Assembly (NCBI GenBank): GCA_014871385.1
Contig: CM026422.1
Span: 24,173,014 to 24,237,013, forward strand
Length of the DNA stretch: 64,000 bases
Reading direction: 5' to 3'
Origin: Ceratodon purpureus
Lineage: Eukaryota; Streptophyta; Bryopsida; Pseudoditrichales; Ditrichaceae
Numbering within the stretch: the stretch's first letter is position 1; each line of letters starts with the position of its first letter. Below the pieces are notes generated by a model. The model was not told where the DNA came from. It searched no databases and worked only from the letters and a program-made list of their open reading frames with translations. Made by a program: the position numbers and the translations under genes. Shown here piece by piece: positions 35,374 to 45,453 of the stretch.

Positions 35374-36141
35374 TCACCTTGCAGTCGTATTTAGAATAGA
35401 GGTCAATACTCCGAGCACCATAAACGCTAGCATAGGGCTCAAGTCAAGGGCATTAAAGAGCGGGGGGATAATGTTCCTAAAGAGATTCAAGTAAGGGTCA
35501 CACATATCGCGAACAGCCTGCAGGGGCTGCCTCTCCCAGGGAATGTTGGGAAACCAACTGAGCAACACGCGCACCATCAACACCCCACTGTACAGCTCTA
35601 GCCACTTCGCCATGCCACTCGCAACAACCGTCAGCGGCGTGCTCACGGACCCCGGGGTCTGCGTAATTGCGGCAAAAAACAGAGGTCCGGCTGCCAGCAC
35701 TAACCTCCCCTTCAACGCCGTCACGAGCTCCTTCTCCGCATTCGTGGAACCATCAGGCAACGGCGTAGCCGTCAAAGTATCCCCCAACGCCTTCGCCGCG
35801 CGAGCCACCGCTTGCGCCACCACCGCCACAACCAAAATTGCGCGCGACACCGCCGCGCTCCCAATCACGGCGCCATTGCTCCCGCTCGCGCTGGAACTCG
35901 AATCCTCCGACGCAGCGGCGCAGACAACAGACGAGCAACCGGACTTCCTACTCCTGCCCTTGAATTGCGAGCTCGACAACGACGACGCGTGCTGAACCAC
36001 ACCGGGCGCTCTCCTGATTGCGAAAACCGATTGCGGCAACGGCTGCAGGCGAGAAATGGCTCCCCTGGAAGCCACGGATTGCGTACGCACGCCGATTGAG
36101 GTGGTCGCGCCCGTGATCAAGGACGCCATCGCTGATGCCAT
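35374..36141 (-). CDS. Plastid YlmG/YGGT-family membrane protein
   Basis: A single-exon minus-strand gene of 255 codons starting at the ATG at 36141; the frame stays open upstream without another ATG. The first roughly 85 residues are rich in Ser, Ala and Arg with almost no acids, typical of a chloroplast transit peptide. After it come a hydrophobic helix (AILVVAVVAQAVARAAKA), a second (LVLAAGPLFFAAI), and the family signature: YSGVLMVRVLLSWFPNIPW, then CDPYLNLFRNIIPPLF, then a final hydrophobic helix. These are the hallmarks of the YGGT family, related to plant YLMG1 and algal Ycf19. In Arabidopsis, YLMG1-1 affects chloroplast nucleoid distribution and thylakoid assembly. Which plant paralogue this is cannot be decided here, so no symbol is given. 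Confidence 0.9.
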   Translation of the reverse strand: MASAMASLITGATTSIGVRTQSVASRGAISRLQPLPQSVFAIRRAPGVVQHASSLSSSQFKGRSRKSGCSSVVCAAASEDSSSSASGSNGAVIGSAAVSRAILVVAVVAQAVARAAKALGDTLTATPLPDGSTNAEKELVTALKGRLVLAAGPLFFAAITQTPGSVSTPLTVVASGMAKWLELYSGVLMVRVLLSWFPNIPWERQPLQAVRDMCDPYLNLFRNIIPPLFNALDLSPMLAFMVLGVLTSILNTTAR

Positions 36142-36989
36142 CGCAAAGTTGTGTGCAATCCCTCCGTCGTCCTGCCAACGCCCAGGCTTCAAGAGACTCG
36201 TCTTCCTGGCTTTGCTCTCGCTTTGGTCTCTCTCCCTGCCCTCCCCTTCCAGAACCTTCTGCTCTGGAATCTCCAAACTAACAAGATCTTGTATTAAATT
36301 TGGGAGATTTGGAGCATATAATGCTAGATTTGGCCTTGAAGATAATGATATGGATTGGATTATGGTAGATTTGAAGTGGAGGATGGTAGATATGGAGCTG
36401 AAGATATTGATGATGTAGATCTTAGTTGCGAAGAGCGGTGTGCTGGTTGTAAGCGGTGGGTAGATTAGTTTTGAGCACTTACGGACATTTTTAGTTTTTC
36501 ATATCATAGATTTCTGTGGATTTCTACGGATTTCTATGTCTTGATTTTCATGTTTACTTTTAATAAAATTTCCTTAACTCTAATAACGTATCTTTGGGGG
36601 AGCTTCGGTAACCCCGAATCGAATGATCAATTAATTTCAAGTTTTATTGTCCAACTATGGAAAAGTAATTTTTAGAAGTTTGGAAATAAAACTCAAAATT
36701 ATTTGTTTTTTGTTTCCTAAAAAGTCATTCACAATTGATGGAGTTTTATTGGATGTAGTAGACTTCATGCAATCACTTTGAACATTTTTTACTTATTTGG
36801 TTTTAAGTTCATATGTTTGATTTCAAGATATTAGGCCCTCTTTACACTAGAAACGAGAAGACCATGAGAAAATTAGCCAAGGGCCACAGCCCATTCTTGA
36901 AAAGACCAACTCTAAATTTGACGTCCTTTGGATATAGTGTAAAGTGAGAAGGGGCCTACAAACATGTGCTGAAATTTTTAATACATTTT

Positions 36990-37335
36990 TGTTACGATTA
37001 CCTCGTAACAGCTGGACGTATGTACGGTAGTTACGTCGGTTTGGCAGTTACAGACGTCACCCGTAGTCCCCGAGAGAGCACGTAAATAGTCGTGAGAGAA
37101 GATCATGCTTCACGCAACCTCTTGTAAACTTCCCGAATAATGATAATTCCGATTGCATGATCTCCTTGTTGTTTCGTCATACATTTCCTGATAATATCGT
37201 AAGCAAGTCTGGATCCAGCTCAGGCAGCCGCTGAATCCATATCTCTCCATATCTTTTGACTCAGAACCTGATTGTCTTGAGAACCCCGACCGGGGTGTCG
37301 ACAAGGAATTCGATTGTTGTCAGCGATCCGTAACA
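36990..37335 (+). repeat. 5' LTR of the chromovirus (346 bp)
   Basis: It begins TGTTACGATTACC and ends CGATCCGTAACA, with the expected TG...CA termini and a short inverted repeat at its ends (TGTTACG / CGTAACA). Confidence 0.95.
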
Positions 37336-37415
37336 TTAGGTTGCGTCCACCATCTGTCCACGCCTCGGGGATTCGCAGAAGCAGTTGCAAATCGGGGTAA
37401 CGATCAACAATTGTC

Positions 37416-38483
37416 ATGGAGCGAGAAATACCGGACGGAGGGCGGGGACCTCCATCAGCCGAGGGAATTGAGGCTGGTTGGGCCGAGTTCATACAACAAC
37501 AAGTGCAGAGTGTGTTCCAGGCTGCGTTGCCGCATCTGGTTCAGCAAATATCGGAAAGGGCAGTCACGGCGCCTCCCCATACCTCGCCATCTGCGACCCA
37601 ACACCCAGCTGATCGGGATCAACAGAGGACCGACAACAGTGGGGAGTCTGGGGCGGGGGAAAGGGAATCGAGGGTTGCCAAGCCGGAGAAATTTACGGGG
37701 AAAAGGGGTGGGGAGGTATATCGCTGGTTTGCTCAGCTTCGGTTGGTTTTTCGGGCAAATCCGCGCACGTATCGACAAGATGAGGACAAGGTGGCCTACG
37801 CATTGTCCTATCTAAGTGGGGCTGCTCAAAATTGGGCGATGCCACTATTGCAGGCATTGGATGAGGGGCGCAGAAATGACCTGTTACTGGACTACGATGC
37901 ATTCCGAGAAGCCGTGATCTCAGTATATGGAGACATCGATCGGAGGGGAAATGCAGAGGACCGGCTTTCCACACTCCGGCAGACTGGTTCGGTGGCAACA
38001 TACATCTCAAACTTCAACGAGCACGCAGCGCAGGTCGACTGGAACGAATCGAGTTTAGTTGCGCGGTTTCGGGGAGGATTGAAGGATGACATTCTCGATT
38101 CCGTGGCAACCGCTGAAACCCAACCCATGGGCCTCAATGATTGGATGGCAATGGCGTCGAGGATCGACGAAAGGCTATGGACAAGACGTCAATTGCGGCG
38201 ACCTCAGATTCCGTCCGTGAGTCCGAGGGCGCCGGTCGTTGCTGGGAGGGAATCGAGCGGGCGATATCAGGTTGCCTCGGAGGCCCCAGGCCCTGTGCCA
38301 ATGGAGTTAGGCGTCGCTCGCGTCACCACGGCCTTGACGAAAACTGCGGCCGAACGCTTGGAGTTCCAGCGCCAGGGAAAGTGCTGGGGATGCGGTCATG
38401 TGGGCCACCTCCGGTCGAAGTGCCCAACAAATCCGTCAAAACCGCTGATCTTAGCAGCTTCCGAGGCGACTGAAGTATCTTGA
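37416..38483 (+). other. gag region of the chromovirus
   Basis: It encodes the capsid-type domain (retrotransposon gag pattern with YRWFAQLRLVF and FREAVISVYGD) and a zinc knuckle CWGCGHVGHLRSKC near the end. It is part of the element at 36990-42569. Confidence 0.9.
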
Positions 38484-41400
38484 GAAGAGCCGGGAAAAGG
38501 TCCCGCTCGGGACTGAGAACAGAATCTCAGTACCCGGGCCCTATGGGAGGGTCGATCGGGCCGTCATTGATGCTGCCAAACGGACAGCGGGGGGAGGTGC
38601 AGCGGGATCTACCTCAGGAGGAGCAAGCTGAGGTTTCCACCCCGCTGTATTTGAGGGCAACCTTGGATCCGGAGGCTCATCTAACAGTAGCCGGGCACAT
38701 TAATTCAGTAACTGTAGAGCCCTTAGTGGACTCTGGCGCCACCGGGATTTTCATGCACCCGGATTTTGCTCTCAAATGTCATGCTTTCATTGAACCCAAG
38801 AAGATACCCCGAGAAGTGAGGGTCATCGACGGAAGGGAAATCAGCTCGGGCCTCATCACCCACGAGGCCACCGTGAATTTAAATATATCTGGGCATCAGG
38901 AGGTGTTGGTTGCAGATTTGACCAACACTGGGAGATACCCCTGCATACTTGGAACCCCATGGTTGATAAAACACGATCCCACGATCCGATGGGCAGAGAA
39001 GAGAGTGGTCTTCGATTCCCCATATTGCCACGAGAATTGCTTGCGGCGGGAACGAGATCCGACATTGGAGTGTAAGGTGCCGACGGGAGAAAGAGTTAGT
39101 TTTCAAGACCCAGGAACGAGAGGAGCGGAGAAGCTCCAACAGAATCCAGGAAAATCAAAAGCGCCGAAGCACGCTATAGTGGCTGCGGCCGCTTTCAGAT
39201 TGTCCATGAAACAGGCAGAGGTATACTCGCTAGTGATCTCAGAAATGAATGACTTAGAAGAGAAAAATGATTTGGGTCAAGTCCCAAATGAATATCAAGA
39301 CTTGCATCAAGTTTTTAGCGAAAAATCCTCAAATGAATTACCAGAACATGGAATTTCTGACATGAAGATTGAGTTCAAAGAAGGACAAGAACCAAGGAAC
39401 ACCGGCTTACGACCCATGTCTCCCGTAGAGCTGGAGGAACTCCGGGCGTATTTGGAAGAAAATCTAGGAAAAGGTTGGATCCGTCGATCCAAATCCCCAG
39501 TGTCAGCGCCAATTGTCTTTGCCCGCAAGAAAGATGGCTCTATTCGAGTGTGCATCGATTACCGAAATCTAAATAAGGTAACCATAAGGAACCGCTATCC
39601 CTTGCCACTCATTCCTGAGCTTATAGATCGATTGGTGGGGGCTCGTATATTTACAAAATTAGATGTGCGCCAAGCATACCATCGTATTCGAATGGCTCGA
39701 GGCCATGAGTTTAAAACAGCCTTCAAAACTCGTTATGGCTTGTTCGAGTATTTGGTGATGCCGTTTGGGCTTATGAATGCGCCAGCGCAATTCCAATCGC
39801 ATATGCAGTATATTTTTGCTGATCTCCTGGACATCTCGGTAGTGATCTACCTAGACGACATATTAATATTTTCTAAAGACTTGGATGAACACCGGCAAGT
39901 AGTTCGAGAAGTACTTCAAAGATTGCACAAGTATGGCCTCTACGCAAAAGCTTCTAAGTGCCATTTCCATTGCACATCCGTGGAATTCCTTGGAATGATA
40001 ATTTCATCCCAAGGTCTTGAAATGTGCAAGGACAAAGTTAAAACCATTGAAGATTGGCCCATTCCAAGAACAGTGAAAGAAATCCAGGCATTCTTGGGGT
40101 TCGCAAATTTTTATAGACGATTCATCCATGGCTACTCACAAATCACAGTCCCATTGACTACATTAACCCGAAAAGATCAACCATTCGTATGGAGCTCGGA
40201 TGCAGACAACGCTTTCAAAAACCTTCGATGTCAATTTTCACAGGCTCCGGTATTATTACACCCGAACTTCGAAAGGCCGTTCATCATTGAGACTGACGCC
40301 TCTGACACTGCTACAGGTGGCATCCTCTCACAGCATGGTGATGACGGACACCTTCATCCTTGCGCATATCGCAGCTCAAAAATGTCGCCCACTGAACAAA
40401 ACTACGACATTTATGACAAGGAACTCTTAAGTATTGTCCTTGCGTTCCAAGACTGGAGAGTTTATTTGGAGGGATCTCCCCATGAGGTCACGGTAATTTT
40501 AGACCATAAAAACTTGGAATATTTTTTATCGACCAAACAGTTGAATAGGAGACAAGCTCGTTGATTAGAGATGTTATCAGCTTTTCACTTTGTCATCAAG
40601 CACAGGCCTAGACTTTTAAACGGCAGAGCCGATGCTTTATCACGAAGGGCAGACGTCACTGACTTGAACGACCCACACCCTCGACCACTGTTGAAATTGG
40701 CAGCGCTCGAATCGTGCGAACCGGTATGGACTGACCAACAACTGATACATCGTATCAAAGTATCGACGGACCATGACCCAGCTTTACAGCCAATCGTGGC
40801 ATATTTCAAAAATGGAGCAGACCAGGCTCCCTCTGACGTACGCCGCCGATTCCATGGATATTCTTTCAACGATGGCGTCCTACGGCTCCACAACAAAATT
40901 TGTGTGCCGGATGATGAGAACTTACGCCGGCAAATACTCCGATCCAGACATGACGCCCCATCAGCTGGACACCAAGGGCGGGCAAAAACCTATGATCTCG
41001 TCACAAGGACTTTTTATTGGAGCACGTTGCGACGTTATGTACATCGGTACGTCGATGGGTGCGACACCTGCCAGAGATCTAAACCTTCTCGCCATGCGCC
41101 ATATGGACTGCTGCAGCCCATCCCCGCTGCCGAGGCTCCGTGGAAGCGCATATCCGCTGATTTCATCGTCAAGTTGCCAATAAGTGGAGCCTATGATGCC
41201 ATATTGGTAGTCGTAGACAAGAACACCAAACTCGCACACTTCATTCCGACCACTGAAGCAATAGATTCCAGTGGGCTGGCGACATTATACCTTAATCATG
41301 TCTGGAGGTATCACGGCATTCCTAACGAAGTTATTTCAGACCGGGGACCCGTCTTCGTTTCCAAATTCATGAGAAGATTGTCGGAGCTCTTGCGAATTCG

Positions 41401-42223
41401 GCCATCTCCGACCACAGCGTTCCATCCTCAATCTGACGGGCAGACCGAGCGCGTTAACCAGGTCCTTGAACAGTTCTTGCGGATGTTCACCACACGCCAA
41501 CAAGATGACTGGGCTGATTTATTACCCATTGCCGAATTCTCCTACAATAATACAATCCACTCAGCGACTGGAGTGTCCCCATTTTATGCGACATACGGAT
41601 ATCATCCCTCAATATCTTTCACGATTCCTTCGACCTCTACAGTTCCGGCTGCAGAGGCCCGAATTCAAGAGTTACAACAAATTCATCAAGAAATTATAAC
41701 AATGATTAAAATTGCTGGAGATCACGCAAAGGCTAAGTACGACCAAGCGGGCCACCTACACCGCGTTTTCCAAGTCGGAGACCAGGTTCTGCTTCGACAT
41801 GATAATATCGTTACCACCTGTCCGTCCAGAAAACTGGCCCCGAAGTTCCTCGGTCCTTACGTGATTACAGATAAATTTTCTGACGTCGTGTACCAGTTAA
41901 AGCTACCAAAGACCTTACGAGTGCATAATGTCTTCCACATTTCAGCGTTGGAAAAGTATAATCAAGACACGATCACTGGACGGAAAAAGCACCCCTCCCT
42001 CCCAGTGATAACTCCTGAAGGCCATATTGAATGGGAGGTCGACAGCGTCCTTGATTCACGATTCACTGGTCGATGGAAACAACTGAAATACCTGGTTTCG
42101 TGGACTGGATATGGCCCAGAGCAGAATTCCTGGGAACCTGCGTCACATCTAAAAAATGCACCCGATCGAGTGGCAGATTTTCATCGACTACACCCGAATG
42201 CACCAAGACCTGGAGGGGGGTAA
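38480..42223 (+). other. pol region of the chromovirus
   Basis: In order it carries an aspartic protease (VDSGATG motif), reverse transcriptase (CIDYRNLNKVT, LDVRQAYHRIRM, VIYLDDILIFS), RNase H (ETDASDTATGG), integrase zinc finger and core, and a terminal chromodomain (YLVSWTGYGPEQNSWEP). Treated as a fossil: the region appears to have about one break. Confidence 0.92.
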
Positions 42224-42569
42224 TGTTACGATTACCTCGTAACAGCTGGACGTATGTACGGTAGTTACGTCGGTTTGGCAGTTACAGACGTCACCCGTAG
42301 TCCCCGAGAGAGCACGTAAATAGTCGTGAGAGAAGATCATGCTTCACGCAACCTCTTGTAAACTTCCCGAATAATGATAATTCCGATTGCATGATCTCCT
42401 TGTTGTTTCGTCATACATTTCCTGATAATATCGTAAGCAAGTCTGGATCCAGCTCAGGCAGCCGCTGAATCCATATCTCTCCATATCTTTTGACTCAGAA
42501 CCTGATTGTCTTGAGAACCCCGACCGGGGTGTCGACAAGGAATTCGATTGTTGTCAGCGATCCGTAACA
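42224..42569 (+). repeat. 3' LTR of the chromovirus (346 bp)
   Basis: No difference from the 5' LTR was found by eye. It is preceded by the polypurine tract GGAGGGGGG at 42212-42220. Confidence 0.95.
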
Positions 42570-42641
42570 TTTTTCTAATGTAGGGTTATGAAAAAATATT
42601 TAAAAAACGGAAATGATTGGCTATGAGAATTTTGGCCATAT

Positions 42642-42704
42642 GGTCCCCCGGGTTTTTAGTCAGGCCCACCTCTTTAGGTGGGCCTAACTAAAAATCCGGG
42701 GGTC
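42642..42704. repeat. Near-perfect palindrome (hairpin, arms about 28 bp)
   Basis: GGTCCCCCGGGTTTTTAGT and CAGGCCCACCT are mirrored after a four-base loop by AGGTGGGCCTAACTAAAAAT and CCGGGGGTC, with three or so mismatches. It is noncoding and lies inside the split TIR element. Confidence 0.85.
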
Positions 42705-42781
42705 TTCAAAAATGTGCCTTTTTGTTGCCACCAAGGACAAAAGTGTTGTCCATGTCATTTTCTCCTCTCCTTGTCCCTTGG

Positions 42782-43081
42782 CACTTTGGCAGGACATCCC
42801 CACGCTGGGACTTACCAAGTGCTACGAGCGTTTTTCGGAGGGGCAGGGTTGATGAGCCCTTAGTTTTTGGTTTTTTATTTTAAAATTCCCAAGAGGGTCC
42901 CTCTAGAGTAATTTGGGGCCGCAGGCCACATTTTTGAATTCAAAATTACCAAAAATGATCTTAGGGGGTCCAAATTGAAAATTTCAGGGTTTTGGAAGAA
43001 AAAAGCCAACCAATGGGAGTGGCTCCTAAAAATGCTCGTAGCACTAGGTAAGTCCCAGCGTGGGGATGTCCTGTCCACGCC
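42782..43081. mobile_element. 300-bp MITE with 9-bp target duplication (Mutator-like)
   Basis: A 9-bp direct repeat GTCCCTTGG flanks it (42773-42781 and 43082-43090). Long inverted arms begin near each end with CAGGACATCCCCACGCTGGG and extend for about 45 bp with few mismatches (CTTACC.AGTGCTACGAGC). A 9-bp duplication with long TIRs is typical of Mutator-like elements. The outermost 8-10 bp do not match well, so the exact ends are uncertain. Confidence 0.6.
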
Positions 43082-43203
43082 GTCCCTTGGGCTGAAATTT
43101 TAGGTGTAAAGTGGCATTTCTTCCTCCTCTCAATTCCTACGCATGTGATTGGCTGAAATTTCTTTTATGGCGAACTCTCGCCTCTAGTGTAAAGGGGCCC
43201 TTA

Positions 43204-43780
43204 GTCATTCATTTGATTTTATTTCACGGTTTTTCAACAAATAGGCAACACAATTCTTTTTTTACTCCGTCATTTATATTTAGAATTATGAAATGCCGAG
43301 GTTGCCCCTAAGGCACGATAGTGGAGGGGAGTTACAAGGTGAGTTATGGACCCCTAAAGGACTCAAGGTTACATTTAGTAGCAGGTGATGTATGTGTATC
43401 CAGCTGACAATACAAAGCTTCTCAACAAAGAATGCTTGGTATAATCTTCACGAATTTGGGGAAAAATAAAAGAAGTAAAATTAATTCCAATTTAATATCT
43501 GAAAGTATTTGGTAGGCTTGTACACTCAGCATTGTTTCCACAATGGCAAAGACGGTGGAAGAGGCGTTTCAAATCTGAGAATTCCACTCTCTACTTGCTT
43601 CAAGGAGTTACCACTCATATGCTCTAATGAATTACTAGGTGCCCCATGTTGAATTATCTGCCTTCACAGACAATGTCAAGACAGACTCGCTATCAATACC
43701 AGTGGGCTGGCAACCAGTGTGTTAAAAATCAGACTGCAGCGTTGGCATGGGAAGTAGTTTAAGTCCTAAGTGGTAATGAA
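43204..43780. other. Downstream flank of TSR1
   Basis: This is probably the TSR1 3' UTR plus a short spacer. A stretch GACCCCTAAAGGACTC near 43348 resembles a piggyBac-like MITE terminus but lacks TTAA. No gene is seen. Confidence 0.35.
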
Positions 43781-45412
43781 TCATTCAGTTAGCAAATGCT
43801 GTGGCCACTTCGGGTAAACACGTTTGTAAAGATTTATGCACACTGCATCCCTTTGCTGCACTACACCATCGAAGACACATTTCATCGAACCTGCATAGAA
43901 AAAGAACACACAGTCAATACTCATTACTGTAATCAATGATCCTTGAAGTATCCCGAAGACATTACCACCTAGATAGATACTAGAGTACATGATTCTTGCT
44001 ATGGGTAAATTAATATTTAGTAACTCCTGTTCCCGTGTTTGTCGTTAGAGCGGCAGTTTGAAAATAGGCCACCAGAGAGTAGCATATATGTAACTACTTC
44101 TAAGGAACCTGTTTGGGAAGTTTCAGGTGTAGTTTTTCTAGTTTATCCTTAATGTATCCAACCCAAAAAAATTCCACCAGTTCTAAGTACTGGAACATAC
44201 CGTGAGTGCCCACAGGTTCTTTAATGCGACCCCTCCTTCCGTATTTAGTCCAGAGTTCCAATGGCTGCAATACAATAATGTCGAGACGAAACCATTAGCC
44301 CAAAACGGGAAAAAGTAGTTAATGCAATAGGCAAAGTTACGAATAATGACGGCATTTCAGGGGCAGTACTTAACAACCTAAAATACATAAACAAAATAGT
44401 ATAAGTACACGCAACATAAAAATATGTGTTACCAAAGAAAGAGTGTGAAGATTACCCTGAACCAGCGCACATCCTCCGGATTGTGGAACATAAAGCGAAC
44501 GACAGCTTTCCTTTTCTGTACTCTTAGTGGATATCTGTTCAGGATGTCCACAAAAATTGTAAACACAGGTTAGACCAACATAACTCAGGATAATCAGCGC
44601 GAGAACTAGTTCTCTTACACCATTGCCAAAACCTAGCCGTCACTGCAGATTTCCGAAATAAAAAAGACGAACGGGATAATTATACAGCGGGAGAGAACAG
44701 TTAAAAACACATCATAGTTAACAGATACACTCATCTCATCCCCCAGCACCTAGCAATGAGATAGTTATCTTTTTAATTTAATGCATGTAAATAGTTACAA
44801 TGATGGTTTTTAAAAAAAAAAAAAATCTAAATTTACGCAATAGGAAGAGATACATACCCTGACAAAACAATTTTCTTCAATATAACTCTGTCTGGGTCGA
44901 CACTTCGCAAGGAGCCGTTAGCAACAACGGTAGCTCCTACATCGGTTTCTTTGAAAACGATGAGCGGAAGAGTTGGAAAGCTAATTGGTGCAAAGATTGA
45001 GGCAATTGAGAAGCGACCGGGATGAAGAAACCTCTCAAACTTATGTTTGTCCATGTTAAGATCATCAGTGGAAAAAATAGGCCTGCAGGAACAAAATAAC
45101 TCGTCAAGAAACTCACCATGGCTAGAATAATGGAAGAGGTCAGACAAAAATCCTCCAATAATAAATTAGACTCAATATCAAAATGTCTGAGGATGCCTTG
45201 AAAATGAGTCCGAAAGATAGGATTATGACTCTAATTATTCCCAACCATGATTTATTCTGAAAACTGTTTCATGTACCTTGTATGATGCCGCCTGAAGCCA
45301 GTGTGAAATATCAGCAACTCCTTTGACTTTATAGGATCAGTGTAGCTTTCGCTCTTCTTAACGCTGTTACAATATTAGCAAAAAAGGGAGTTCAGCACAA
45401 AAGATTTACAGC

Positions 45413-45453
<41 letters not shown>

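Larger units (their letters stand above)
36990..42569 (+). mobile_element. Ty3/gypsy chromovirus LTR retrotransposon, young
   Basis: A full-length 5580-bp element with two 346-bp LTRs that look identical by eye, so the insertion is very recent. Parts in order: 5' LTR, gag with a CCHC zinc knuckle, an aspartic protease, reverse transcriptase with a YLDD core, RNase H, an integrase with an HHCC-type zinc finger, and a C-terminal chromodomain, then a G-rich polypurine tract directly before the 3' LTR. The chromodomain places it among chromoviruses; a Tcn1-like clade common in bryophytes is plausible but not tested. Gag and pol lie in different frames, as many members of the family arrange them. 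The coding part appears to carry about one break. Short T-rich direct repeats flank it. Confidence 0.93.
36834..43200. mobile_element. PIF/Harbinger-like TIR element, split by later insertions
   Basis: TTA at 36831-36833 is followed by GGCCCTCTTTACACTAGA, and the right end, read on the minus strand, is GGGCCCCTTTACACTAGA next to TTA (43201-43203). Similarity between the ends continues for about 50 bp (CGAGA and CCAT pairs). A TTA target duplication with GGC/GGG termini suggests PIF/Harbinger. Without the chromovirus (36990-42569) the element would be 787 bp, a noncoding MITE. A second weaker end-like sequence (TAGTGTAAAG..GGGGCC) at about 36935-36956 leaves the possibility of a smaller nested unit. 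Confidence 0.6.

Noticed and set aside
37110-42538. Identical 64-codon minus-strand frames in each LTR
   Set aside because: They lie wholly inside the LTRs and are duplicated only because the LTRs are. No protein features are seen.
43346-43364. Isolated CCCCTAAAGGACTC resembling a piggyBac-like terminus
   Set aside because: There is no TTAA next to it and no partner end nearby.
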